From Phytophthora sp. 'mugwort' (Eukaryota > Oomycota > Peronosporomycetes > Peronosporales > Peronosporaceae): DNA of 64,000 bases. Positions within the stretch are counted from its first letter, which is position 1, and the number at the start of each line of letters is the position of its first letter. The notes beneath the pieces were generated by a model. That model did no database searches. It saw only the letters and a list, made by a program, of their open reading frames with translations, and was not told where the DNA came from. A program made the translations under genes and the position numbers. The stretch lies in NCBI GenBank assembly GCA_033558025.1, contig JAUCEF010000007.1, positions 8,184,001 to 8,248,000 on the forward strand, written 5' to 3'. Positions 31,642-41,890 of this stretch are shown here, piece by piece.

Positions 31642-31936
31642 AGTGGCTGCTGGATACGGCCGTCGATGACGTCTCTTGCGCGCTCATGCATTGTGACCAG
31701 CGCCGTGCGTGTTGCTTACCTCCTTCATTCATTTGTTTTCGAGCTCGTCACGCGGGTCGCTCTTATATTCCACATCGAAAAGGGACAAGAACGTTAGCAG
31801 ATAGATATCCTGTCGAGAGTTTGATCGGCCGGATCATTTAACTAAGCTTTTCCATGCAAATACGCATGTTCGTATGTGTTGTGCTGCAGCCAAATAAGGA
31901 GTTGGTTTGTATGTACATGTATGATACGTTCGTTAC
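31642..31936. other. convergent spacer
   Basis: 3' flanks of the phosphatase (plus) and glycosylasparaginase (minus) genes. No gene or repeat seen. Confidence 0.5.
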
Positions 31937-33211
31937 TCACAACGGAGCGGAAAGTGGTGTCACATGCACCACTTGGGGCTCGGACATCCAGCTTGCTTGG
32001 ACAGTATAAGCAAAGTCCCATCCGTATCCAGCTCCTCCAAACTCTCCGACGTTATTCAGGCATACCATGCCTCCTAAAAAGTGCGGGTAAACTGCTGCAA
32101 TTCGGTGGAGTGCACGCTCGCACGCCTTGCGCGGCTATCATATTAATGAAGAAAAGAAAAGGTAAGTATGACAACAGCATAGAAGCCACGGCAAAAATGC
32201 ACAAAGAAACATACGTGGGCGCCCCGCTTCATTTCCTGGACGGCGAAAAAAGACGGTAGGAAGCGCATCATCACATCTCCGTCTCCAGTGGCAGCGGCAC
32301 CACCGACAGACGAATCGACATAAGCCCCAGCACCGGGCACAGCAGCATCACCCACACGTCTGATTTTGCAAGCAGAATTGTCATCAGTTGTTATGGAGCA
32401 TGAGCACTACCGTTAGTAGAACTCACCCTGCGATTTTGTATGTTGCGCCATTTGAGCTCGTCCCGGCAGCCATGTGTCCGTTCTCCGCCAGCACCACCAT
32501 CCCAATGGTGTCATGGTTCTCCTTTGATATTAAACTTTCAACACCAAAATTGTTTTGTTTGCTGGTCGAGCGTAGCATCGATTGTCCTTCCATTCCTGCA
32601 TACACGACATTTTGTGATGGCAGCGGCTCGTAAGGCGGACACGATCTGTTCTGACCCACGACATTGCGGAAGTAGTTAGGCTGGCAATTGTTATTTACCC
32701 AGTCCTGGTAAATCTCCCTCGAGTGCGGCGTATTCAGTGGCGTCTCCTCGAAACCCATCATCTTGGCGAAAGCTAGCGCTCCATCCCCCGCTAAGATGCT
32801 GTGCGATGAATGCTCCATTACGGCGCGCGCCACTTCAATGGCAGGCTTGACGCGTCGCAGTTGAGCCACCGCGCCCATTTCCATCGTAGAGCCGTCCAGG
32901 ATCATGGCGTCCAAAGTTGTCTCCCCGTTGGAATCGGGGCTGCCACCGTAGCCTACGGTGAAGTCGCATTGATCCACTTCGCAGCGGTTGCAGCCTCTCG
33001 TGACGGCGTCCAGCGCATGGGAGTGACCTCGACGTCTGTGCAAGGCCTCGAAGCCCGCGCGCGTCGCGTTCACGAACGGCCACGTGTTGATCACTACCAC
33101 GCCGCGCTGCGGGATATCGTGCGCTGATCCCAGGAGCATTATGAAGCACACGAGCACCGCGAAGCCGCCGCAGATCCAGCGCTGGTGGGTCTCATGCCTG
33201 GGTTGCTCCAT
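31937..33211 (-). CDS. AGA: N4-(beta-N-acetylglucosaminyl)-L-asparaginase, three exons
   Basis: Exons in transcript order 33211-32427, 32359-32215 and 32125-31937 join in phase across introns of 67 and 89 bp and encode 372 residues. The enzyme cleaves the GlcNAc-Asn bond of N-glycoproteins in the lysosome or vacuole. It is an N-terminal-nucleophile hydrolase made as a proenzyme: the autocleavage site is HD|T, with catalytic Thr235 in [26 protein letters not shown] (alpha subunit), [15 protein letters not shown] and [21 protein letters not shown] (substrate and glycine-rich loops) are family hallmarks. Residues about 12-31 are a hydrophobic signal sequence or anchor. The C-terminal exon is divergent but keeps length. 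The ATG at 33211 is used; the frame extends to a GTG at 33247. Confidence 0.93.
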
Positions 33212-33317
33212 CACTTTTTCTGCTTTGGTAAATACATGAACATGCACAATTTGGATCGGACTATTCTTCTACTTCACCTAATATCAAATTTGAGTGCTAA
33301 AAAGTGCGAGTGTGTTG
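33212..33317. other. short spacer
   Basis: Holds the glycosylasparaginase promoter and the 3' flank of the CTFxPxxN-repeat gene in about 106 bp. Confidence 0.4.
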
Positions 33318-35910
33318 CTACTTCCACTCGGGTTTCTCCTTCGCTCGAGCTACAGCTTGCTGCTGTGCACGTAACGCCTTGGTAAGAGAGACGGTCCTCG
33401 CGATGCGCTGCACGTATGCAGGGGCTTCGATCGTGCGCGGCTTGAACGTGCACTCGGCGAACTCTCCCATTTCCTTCTCCTGGATAGCTCGACGCTGCCT
33501 GATGGTGTGCGCCTGACTCTGCTGCTGAATGCGCTGTAGATATGTATCAGGGCTCGAGAGGATCTTGAGCCGACCTTCATGGCGCTCCGACATCCGGTTC
33601 AACTGCGGTCGGAAGGTCAGTGCTGCCATCTCTTCTTGCTCCATCTTCAGCTTCATCAGTCGCTGTGTCGTCTCTCGGCGAAGCAAGTCCCCGCGACTAA
33701 GTTCGGTAATAGAACGGGGCTTTCGCTTGATGCTTGTCTGATTGATCGCCGGCTTGAACGTGCAGTTCGGATCCTAATTTTGTGGACATATAAAGCGTTA
33801 GTTGTACGCAAGTTCAGATACCTTCGAAGTGTAATGCGCCAGTGTCACCTACCGTCGAGCGAACAGTCTTCTTTTTAACGTTGTCGTGCTCTTTACGCAA
33901 CGCATACGTGGAAATGCGCTCTAGAAAGTCACCTTTACGACCATTTCCCATCATAGCAAGAGACTTCTTATTGATGGTCGGTTTGTAGCCTGGTGTAAGC
34001 TGCTGCTTGGTTAGTTCAATCCGCTTGTGCCGTGCTTGCTCGTGAAACTTCTGCCGCTCGATGAAGTTCTTGAACTGTCGAGCACGCTCCTCTTTGCTCT
34101 CCTGGCTGTGCTCAGCGTCCACCGATCGCGGCCCTTGTCCGCATCGTGTACCGGACGACGGCCGACGTCGACTTTTGCCACCGGGTCGCACCGCTATGTC
34201 ATCTTGGCACGATCGAGGCGAGGTGGCATCCAGGTTGTCCCTATCTTCTTGATCATCATCGCCAAACAAAGATAAACTCCTCCTTCTTCCACTGCGCCCT
34301 CTCGCTGGCGATTCTCCGTCGCCTGATTCGCTACAGCATGGCTTGCTCAAACGCTCGTAAATGTTCTGCTGTAAGTAAAGTTGCGCAGAGACCATCTCGG
34401 ATCTAATTCCGTTCACTTTTGGATAGAACGTGCATTCGGCCAGTTCCTTCGCCGCGGCTTCACGTGCTGCTGCTGTCGCCGATGGTGAAGAAGCTATCTT
34501 AGAGTCCATGTATTTTGCCTTGACTTTGTCACCTGGGTTAATTTTCGGCTTAAATGTACACTGCCGCTCGATTTCTGCTTCCTCGTCGGCTTTCAACTTG
34601 GTTGCTTGCTCTTCTCGAATCTTGTAATTATCTGCTTCCTGGTAAAGCCGTTCAGACACCGCTTGCAAGACGCCTAGTCCTTGATTGGAAACACTAGGGG
34701 ACTGCCGCCCTCGCAACTTTGCGATAACTTTGGTGGACTTGGGGTTGATCTTCGGCGCAAACGTGCATTCATCGAGCTCTGACTGCAGTAACTGCTGCTT
34801 CATTTGCTCTCGAATAGCATCCTTCTGAGACTTCCAACGCGTTACTCGGGCATGGAATTTGCCATCCGTGTTGTTGTTACTTCCAGATACACCACTTTTC
34901 CCACCATTATTGCCACTCGAATTTGAAATGTGACTGTCGTCAAGCTCGTCCCGGAACTGCTCGGCAAAGTCGAGATACTGCTGTTCGCCTCCTTTATCCT
35001 CATGGTTGAGGACAAAGCTATTGTCAACTAGCTGCGTGTGTCCAGGATGGTTATCTTGTGGTGTGTACAAATAACTCTGCCGACTAGTAACGTCAGCTTC
35101 ACGAGAGAAATTGGCATTGGGGCCTCCAAGCTCCGACAATGCGCTCGCTGTGTTGGGAGGATGTGAGGTGGAAATGCTGTTCTCATAAGGACCCGCCCCA
35201 AATGAGCTGCGCAATTCTTCGCCGCGTCTATCGAGAAATATGTCGTGAGATGGATCTGTCACGAACTCGGCAGCCTGTGCTTCGGACTGCTGCTGATAAT
35301 GAAGTCGCAGGGCGTTGCTCACTTGGCTCGAGGCAGAGACCCGCGACTTATTGGCCATCCACTCTTGCACACTGAATCGTTTTGCCTTGTCGTGTGATAC
35401 CCCCGTTACGAGGAACTCGGCGTCGCTCTCGACAATCGTAGCGTTGGGTTTAAAGATCATTGCAGGAGGGTCTGGTACTGGAGGTATCGTGAAGGAGCGT
35501 GAAGCTCCAGCATTGCCAGGCATTGTCTGATTAAGGAACGGTACGGGCGCTACAGCCGCACCAAAAGAGAACTGTGTAGGCGCAAGTGGATCCTGAGCCA
35601 TGTTTAGCGGAGGAGCCACAGATACATGAGTGGCATGACCTCCTGCAACGGAAAACGAGAAAGCTGGAGGACTGTCCACCCCCGAACGCGATGAAGAAGC
35701 TGGGTAGTATCCATTTGACAGCTGTGACGAAGTCTGATAATTGTTCGCCATAATCGGAGTGGGAGGGGGGCAGGCACTGGAATTTCGGGTAGCTGACGCG
35801 GCTTGAAGCTTGGCAAGCTGCTGAAAGAGCTGCATCTTGGTGATCTCGCCGTCTTTCAGCTGCTGCATGAGCCCAGACACCACCAATCTCGGCGACGTCG
35901 AGGCCTCCAT
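33318..35910 (-). CDS. protein with repeated CTFxPxxN motifs, two exons
   Basis: Exons 35910-33853 and 33773-33318 join in phase across a 79-bp GT-AG intron and encode 837 residues. I do not recognise a named family. The N-terminal 350 residues are Ser/Asn/Pro-rich low complexity after a short helical start (QQLKDGEITKMQLFQQLAKLQ). The second half carries six to seven spaced copies of a motif written ECTFxPxxN: ELDECTFAPKIN, ERQCTFKPKIN, LAECTFYPKVN, DPNCTFKPAIN, AALTFRPQLN and FAECTFKPRT, plus a weaker YKPTIN. They are separated by charged coiled-coil-prone segments. Similar repeats occur in proteins of flagellated protists, so a cytoskeletal or axonemal role is conceivable but unproven. The intron falls between two repeat copies. 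Confidence 0.78.
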
Positions 35911-36100
35911 TTCCCAGGCACTAAGAGATAATAGGAGTATATTGCTGTTCTTGCTGATGCTGAATGCAGCAGCGCCTATTCGGGGAATATTGGGCTATTT
36001 TGGGGAGGGAAAGTTGAAGTTGAAAAAAATTGTCAGATATATGGCTGAAAACACGAATATTGAAAACAGTTGCCGAGTTTAATACTTCCTTGTTTTTTTA
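35911..36100. other. 5' flank of the repeat-protein gene
   Basis: Promoter side of the preceding minus-strand gene, ending at the TA (36099-36100) that flanks the mariner-like element. No gene seen. Confidence 0.4.
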
Positions 36101-38078
36101 TCTATTGGTGCAGTTGGTTCCGCCACCTGTCACGTTTCTTGTGGTGCAGTTCAAAAATGCTAATCAGCATTGATCTTTTAGGAAGGGATTTATTTATGCT
36201 TCCCGACTATCATTGTTTTTCGCGATAGTTGGTGGCAACTGCAGCCGCTCGGCGCTTGGCTGCCGACGCCTTCTTGGCGGCTGCGGCTGTTGCTGCTGCC
36301 TTCGATGCAACGGTTGCGGCTGCAGTCTTCTTCCTTGCCGTCGTCGCCGCCTTGGTGGCAAGCGCTGTGGCTGTTATCTTCTGGATTGCTTCGTCGCCGC
36401 CTTCTGGCTTGCCGTCTTCGTGTGCGCTGCTTCCTTCCCATTGGCCGCCCGCTTCTCTGCCGCTGCTGTCCTCTTTGCTGCTTCCTGCGCGGCGACGGCT
36501 GTCGCAATCTTTGGCGTCTCCTCGCGCACGAACTTCTTCCCCTGGGCGCAAGCCTCGCGGCTGCACGTGAACGACACCGGGAGCTCACCCTTCTTCGCGA
36601 GAGAATTCTTTCCCTTGTGCGGGATCTTGAACGCGTTGCTGCCGTCGACCAGGAGAATCTGCTCCATCACCGTTTGTAGCGTCAAAAACATTTTGTTGGG
36701 CGTGCTGCTCTTCATCGCGGCGTACGTTTCGCCCACCACGTCGATGAGCTCCTGTACACCGCGGCAATCGCGCTGGTAATGCAGCGACTGCAGGGAACGA
36801 AAGTAGCCCAAGTCCAAAACGTTTAGATCAGGCATGTGGATATCCCAGCCGCCGCTCGTCCCTGCGACAATCACGTCAGGATCGTTGACGGGGCATGCGG
36901 CTTGGCATTGTCTTGTTGAATCCAAATTATTCGGCTCTTACCCGCCGCTGGCCACTTTTCTTTGATCGCGGGAATGATGTCGTGGATCAGAACGGCTTTG
37001 TATGCCTCGCGGTCGACTGTCTCCACGTTGCGCAGGACAACAGTGCCCTTTCTCTCAGCTTGCTGTTGCGCTGCGCTTTATACGGCTCCGCGAATGCCCC
37101 GATTCCGATTTTCCCGTCAAATTTCGTTTTTCGATGTGGGTCATACCTAAAAATCATAGGCAAAATGTTATGAATTTTTAAGGGTTATCATACATCATAG
37201 AAAAACAAACCTAGGTCGAGCGACGGCCGCAATGAACATGGTCTTCCCGATGTAGCGCTTGCTCTGTCGGCGGCGCACAGGCTCCTCCTCCTCGTCCTAC
37301 AGGTAGAACTTCTTCTTGTCGGTGTCTTCGTTAAACCACTTCTCATCGATATGCACCATATCGTACAGGTCGCTAAACGCGTTGGTACCGTCGCTCTTGG
37401 TGATCAACAGGTCGAGCACGAAGACGACTCGAGTGAGTCTGTAGGGCGTCTGTAAACACGGGTTTGATGTTGTTGGTGTGGCGGCGAATGACGCCTTTTC
37501 GCATGAGCCGCAGGATGACCGAAGTGGAGGCCTAGAGCGCAGCGGCTAGGCTGGGGCATGGTCGTACGCCGAAGCGCTGGGATGGCCTTGATCCGCTCAG
37601 CATTTCTGCCGTGCTCATCGCGGGACGATCACACCTACCAAACATTCGACTCCCCACATCCCCCAGAAGGTCCATACACGTCTGAAACTCTAAGTGTTTC
37701 TTCCATATCCTTCATACCGTGTTGCGATGGCACTGAAGGTTTAGGGCGGCACCATGGCGTCGCTCTTACCTAGCGCGCTGTTATTCGTACGGGCGAGTAG
37801 AAGCAGACTAGAGACATCCTCTCCTGATGTGTGAGATGCCGACGCTTCATCGTTGGTAGGCTACGAGGGCGATTTTGAAGTGTGGCGGGTGGGAAACGAG
37901 AGTGGAGCTCCAGGTGTCTTGCTTCTCCACCATTGTTTTTCTTATGTTGAGCTTTTTTGGCGCCAAACGCACCACCAATCGAATCCGGAGATCACGGAGA
38001 TTACTTTATCCAATCAAAATTATCGAAACGGCTATAGGTCAAAAGTTGTTGGCCAAAACATGCAACTGCACCAATAGA
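36101..38078 (-). mobile_element. mariner-like (Tc1/mariner) DNA transposon, degenerate
   Basis: Perfect 16-bp terminal inverted repeats, TCTATTGGTGCAGTTG at 36101-36116 and its complement at 38063-38078, are flanked on both sides by TA (36099-36100 and 38079-38080), the Tc1/mariner target duplication. The match continues outward as T-run versus A-run. The interior encodes a broken DDD transposase on the minus strand. Total length 1978 bp. About 500 bp at the right (37560-38060) hold no recognisable coding sequence. Confidence 0.8.
36190..37560 (-). pseudogene. broken mariner-like transposase
   Basis: Read on the minus strand, the pieces appear in family order. A helix-turn-helix-like stretch (VILRLMRKGVIRRHTNNIKP, about 37450-37530) comes first. 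VHIDEKWF (first catalytic Asp, about 37333-37356) follows, then IWIQQDNAKPH (second Asp, about 36890-36925) and DLNVLDLGYF (third Asp, about 36799-36828). The spacing of second to third Asp is near 35 residues. An in-frame TAG at 37298-37300 and a frameshift just after the QQDNAKPH motif break the gene; another frameshift lies further upstream. The C-terminus runs into an Ala/Lys-rich low-complexity tail in shifted frames. Not functional. Confidence 0.78.
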
Positions 38079-38127
38079 TAAAAAAGGGAGGAAGTAGTTC
38101 ATAACAAGCAGACTATTGCACGACCCC

Positions 38128-38478
38128 TGTAACGGGGTAGCATGAATAGTGGGCCAAGTCACTCTTCAGAGCAAGTGTTCCCAAGTACATAAGTGATGTA
38201 GCCAAACATCACTATGACGTCAACGATAAGTACCACAGATATGGTACAAAGACCTCAGAGCCACTTAAAAGGATAACATCTAGGGTACTTTATAGGTGAC
38301 TAATAGTTAGTATGTAGACGCATTAAAAGGGGTCACCTATAAATATATTGTCTTAAATCTACCTAATTCTGGTAACAGTCCCGCAGGCCAGGGACTAGCG
38401 AACTGCCGTTCACTGAGAGTTCGTATACTCTCCGGAAGTCACACTTCCTGTGCGCAAGGTGTTATGCGCCCCGTCACA
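38128..38478. mobile_element. solo LTR of a retrotransposon with 5-bp target duplication
   Basis: A 351-bp segment begins TGTAACGGGG and ends CCCCGTCACA, near-complementary TG...CA ends typical of LTRs. It is flanked by the perfect 5-bp direct repeat ACCCC at 38123-38127 and 38479-38483. No internal retroelement genes are next to it, so it is a solo LTR left by LTR-LTR recombination. Sequence joined across the insertion (TTGCACGACC then AATCGAA) matches the 5' spacer of the tRNA unit, so it inserted into a diverged piece of that unit. Copia or Gypsy type cannot be decided. Confidence 0.8.
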
Positions 38479-38492
38479 ACCCCCAATCGAAT

Positions 38493-38583
38493 ATCATTAA
38501 ATGAAAGTTTCTCTCCGCTATAAATGGAAGTGAGTATTGAGCTCGGTTCGATTTATAGCGGACAGAAACTTTCATTTAATGAT
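38493..38583. repeat. 33-bp near-perfect inverted repeat
   Basis: Arms at 38493-38525 and 38551-38583 are complementary with one mismatch in 33, around a 25-nt loop. The left arm resembles the segment 250-300 bp upstream of the tRNA in the array units (ATCATTAAATGAAAG against GTCATCAGATGAAAG). The palindrome therefore seems to be an inverted duplication of spacer sequence, capable of forming a cruciform just upstream of the plus-strand tRNA unit. Confidence 0.75.
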
Positions 38584-38640
38584 GTGGGTGTTGTGTGAGG
38601 TGCGTTCCGTGTGTTTTGTGGTGGGAGTGAACTCTTTATT

Positions 38641-38722
38641 GTCAGTGTGCCCGAGCGGTCTAAGGGGGTAGACTCAAGTTCTACTGTGTTCGCACTCGTG
38701 GGTTCAAATCCCACCGCTGACA
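38641..38722 (+). tRNA. tRNA-Leu(CAA), intron-less
   Basis: An 82-nt class II tRNA. Acceptor GTCAGTG pairs with CGCTGAC (one G-U), discriminator A. The D-stem is CCC/GGG with a GG-containing loop. The anticodon stem GTAGA/TCTAC encloses loop CTCAAGT, anticodon CAA. The variable arm GTG-TTCG-CAC and T-stem GTGGG/CCCAC with TTCAAAT complete it. A-box and B-box (GGTTCAAATCC) are intact. Identical to the array copies. No T-run of four follows within 100 nt. Confidence 0.95.
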
Positions 38723-38824
38723 AATCTACTCCATTTCCTGGAGCTTGCCTGTGCTGCGATGCACTTGCTGCGTGAGCTTGCGATTTAGCAAGTACTTCTA
38801 TGGGCGACCGCATTTGCAGGCCAC
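38723..38824 (+). ncRNA. possible structured tRNA trailer or separate small RNA
   Basis: Between the tRNA 3' end and the first T5 the RNA could fold into CTCCA-TTTCC-TGGAG (38729-38743). A larger stem GCCTG (38747-38751) with CAGGC (38817-38821) is continued by ATGC/GCAT (38759-38762, 38810-38813), with inner hairpin CTTGC-GATTTA-GCAAG (38777-38792). The outer stem closes just before CACTTTTT. The same sequence follows every tRNA in the array, and the variable bases fall outside the stems. Whether a stable RNA exists is unknown. Confidence 0.35.
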
Positions 38825-38829
38825 TTTTT
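38825..38829 (+). terminator. first T5 run downstream of tRNA, candidate Pol III terminator
   Basis: TTTTT 103 nt after the tRNA end; no earlier run of four or more T. The same run sits at the equivalent place in every array unit, for example 42852-42856 on the minus strand. It is reduced to T4 in the units starting at 58242 and 59642. Confidence 0.45.
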
Positions 38830-40039
38830 GTATTGGAAGTGCGCATGAGGTACACTGGTAACGATGGAACAGTATTACTCTGATCATAGACAATACGAAA
38901 GGTTCTAGAAGTTTGAGCCAACTCAATACAGCGATAGCGAGTTCTCACTTCTAGACTGATAAAGCCACTGACGAGACCACAGCGGGAGGCGAACACGCCT
39001 CGTACGGATACAAGCAAAAAAATGCTTCATGTACTAAAACTCGCTTCGCAACATTTTGCAGGGTTGAGCTTTGTTCCTGCTAGCATGCGTCAGCTGTGCA
39101 ACGAGGTGGCTTTGTCTTATCAGCCTTTCTGCTTGCTTCCCAACCCCTGGATGGCCAAATCCGACACGCTCAAGGACTAGTATGGGACACGAAGTGCTCA
39201 GAGACTGGGTCGTGCGGAATACAGTGTTTCGACCGACCTACCCTGGCTCCGTTGCCATATCAAATTACATCTATTACATTACGTCGTAATTCAACAACAT
39301 AGGTAGCCTTCCACAACAAGAGGCGCGGTAGACAGACACCCGTACTACTAGCCGAAACGCTATGATGCAGATATCAAGCAGCTTTAATTAACAAACTGTG
39401 TGAACGCTTTCAGATATTGTTTTCTTTAGTGCACAGTGATAAGTGAGTTTCTTCGCCATGCCTTACCTTCTCAGTCATAGATTCACTCCTTCAGTCCCGG
39501 TCGATCGCCATAAGGCATGACTCATGGTAGTCGAAACGAGCCATTGCGACAGCCGGCAAGATGTGGCACTTGTGATCAACAAAGCAACCGCGACGAGCAG
39601 CCTATTGGGTGCAAGCAACTCACATAGCTAGTCTCGTGTAGCTTCACTGAGAAAGTTTTTTTCAGGCGTAGCACTAGACTGTGGCAGCAGACTGTACATG
39701 TAGCAGGTCCGCGTTGTGGGACTTGCGAATGTGTGTGCTTCAGTATTCGCGTGTGCGAGGGTCTATGTTGCTATTCTAGCACAACCGCACTCATTGAATC
39801 GCGCTCCAACGACACGAAAATGAAATCAGCGAATATGGCAGCAGCATCCCACACTCTTGCACGACCAATCGAACGTCATCAGATGAAAGAATCTCTGTCA
39901 ACGATAAATCGAAGCGAGTATGAAGCTGTTGGTGGTGGCATAAAAGTCCGAGTAGCGCGTGGCATAGCTGTTATTGGATGGTGTTGTGGGTGTTGCGTGG
40001 TGTGTTTGTGTGTTTTGTGGTGGGAGTGAACTCTTTGTC

Positions 40040-40064
40040 GTCAGTGTGCCCGAGCTGTCTAAGG
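40040..40064 (+). pseudogene. tRNA-Leu 5' fragment fused to LINE
   Basis: The first 25 nt of the tRNA-Leu are present with one change (GAGCTG for GAGCGG, hitting the conserved GG of the D-loop). LINE sequence then begins. The anticodon and 3' half are absent in this orientation anywhere downstream. Not functional. Confidence 0.85.
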
Positions 40065-41890
40065 ACAGAGGCGGCACGGCTACAACACGTATTGGCGGAC
40101 CTACAGACGAGGAGTTCACTGTGGAAGTACCGGGCACGCACTCTGCGAGGACAAGTGGTCATCCTACAACAGATCATCTTGCCTGTTCTCTGGTACACGG
40201 CCAGTGTCTGCTACATACCTGAAACTGGTTTCCAAGACCAAGTCCAGGACATGATAGTACGGTTCATGACCCAGTCTTCTACGTCGAACAGCGTGCCCCG
40301 AGCTTGGTGGACGTTGCCCATGCACACGGGAGGCCTCGGCTTAACGCCTATGAAAACAATGATCGAGGGACTCCAACTACACATGCTCTGCAAGCTGCTC
40401 ATGACCGTACGCCAGTCACCGGATGATGTACCTTCATGGGCCGCCCCAGTCATTACGCTGTTTGATTCCGTGATGAAACCTTGGGGACGCGACTTTGACA
40501 TCCTGTACGCGCCGGTCTGGAACAGCCCTCATCATGTGGTGTCTCGACGGCTAAGACGATGGAGACCGCTTGGTTTGTATTGGCACCATGTTCTCTTCCT
40601 TTGGAACACCAAACTGCGCCCCAAGATCACTCGCAACATGACCAAGTTTGACAAGTTGACAATGCCGCTGCTGGACAATGTGGATATCACGACTGCAACC
40701 AAGACGCCCAAGATCCTGCGAGCCGCAAACCTGGGAATTGTCCAAGACCTTATTCGCTTAAAGGTTTATCGGATATCTGACTTGTTTGAGCTTAGTGGAT
40801 ACCCGCCTCAAGCCGCCAAGCTATCCCAAGTCATCCGTGAGCATGGCCAGCCTGGGCGGGCTAACAGCGTGAGCTTCTGCGGATCTTTCTTAACTAAGAT
40901 TGACTCGCTGTTACGACCGTTGGCCAACATGCCCATTGGACCCCGCCCAAAGCCACACTACGGCTGCGCACTCCATACTTGGAGCTTCAGTGGCTATGAA
41001 GTCGCTGATCTCACTGTGTCGTTAATACGCACGCTCCTGGTTCAGTACAAGGTACCCGGCCTGCCAACGACTGCACTTGGCCTTGAACGAGCCCCTCCCG
41101 CAAATGTATGGGGCAGGGATCTAAAGATGAACAAGCACGTACTACCAGTGAACACGGACTTGCTGTACAGACTCCAGCACAACGCACTTTGGGTGGGCTT
41201 AGGCTGCAGCAAGTGCAAGGTGCTATGACTCGCTGCCATCTTGGGTGTGGAGTCATTGAAACCGTCTCCCATCTCTTTTGGTATTGTGACTTTGCGGCAA
41301 CCGTATGGGCGGAATGGCTTGAAGTGTTCCAGCAGTGGTTTGAGTCTCCCATTGAGTGGGCTACTGTGGGCTACTTCGCGGACATCATGCCTACGCCCCG
41401 AGCCAAAAAGGACTTCGGTTACAGCCTCTTTGCGGTCTTCCACATAGTGAGAGTTGTGGTACTTCGCTGCCTATGGACGCACCGCAATGACATCCGCTTC
41501 CACGAGTATGAACCAAGTCTCATCGGCGTCAAGGCTCGGGTGCACGCCCTGATTGACCTTCATGTTGCTGCCTTATGGCAGGCAACCCAGGCGCAAGTAA
41601 TAAGACAGTCCTCGCAGGTGAGTAGGCAACTACACACCTTATTGCGAGGACTGCCTGTGTCGGCACCCTTCGACGCCAATGGCCCAAGCGACCACGAGGC
41701 GGAAGCCCGTCAGTGGGACTCCTTACTCGCGGACATGTTGAACCACGACAGGGAAGAGACGTCCGGAGCGTTGGCGCCCTTCACGACTGCAGATCCAAGC
41801 GATCGCGGGGTGGAAACCCGTCAGCGGGGCTCCTTTCCCGTGGCCATGTTGAACCGTAGCCGGGAAGATACGCCTGTGGCCCGAAGGTAA
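40065..41890 (+). pseudogene. 5'-truncated LINE (non-LTR retrotransposon) ORF2 C-terminus
   Basis: Two plus-strand frames (to 41228 and 41108-41890) overlap and together give the region after the reverse transcriptase palm. A thumb-like stretch (VVILQQIILPVLWYTASVCYIP) and MHTGGLGLTPMKTMIEGLQLH come first. The zf-RVT zinc-binding region follows (LQHNALWVGLGCSKC in one frame, CHLGCGVIETVSHLFWYC in the next), with a tail after it. A frameshift near 41200-41225 separates them, and endonuclease and catalytic RT domains are missing, so the copy is dead. Its left end abuts the broken tRNA at 40064, a usual outcome of 5'-truncated integration or of rearrangement. Confidence 0.82.

Larger units (their letters stand above)
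38584..40039 (+). repeat. single plus-strand copy of the 1.4-kb tRNA unit
   Basis: From the GT-rich tRNA 5' flank through 40039 this segment is a close copy (estimated about 98-99% by eye) of the unit repeated in the array, but in the opposite orientation. From tRNA start 38641 to the next tRNA start at 40040 is 1399 bp. Differences include ACAACCGCACTC for ACAACCCCACTC near 39781 and changes near 39940. It is separated from the array by LINE and SINE debris. Confidence 0.92.

Noticed and set aside
36190..36588. Ala/Lys-rich frames as a histone H1-like gene
   Set aside because: They continue the mariner transposase pseudogene in shifted frames inside its inverted repeats.
39978..40064. Start of the LINE protein at 39978
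   Set aside because: The first 29 codons are read through tRNA-unit spacer and the broken tRNA; LINE similarity begins only after 40064.
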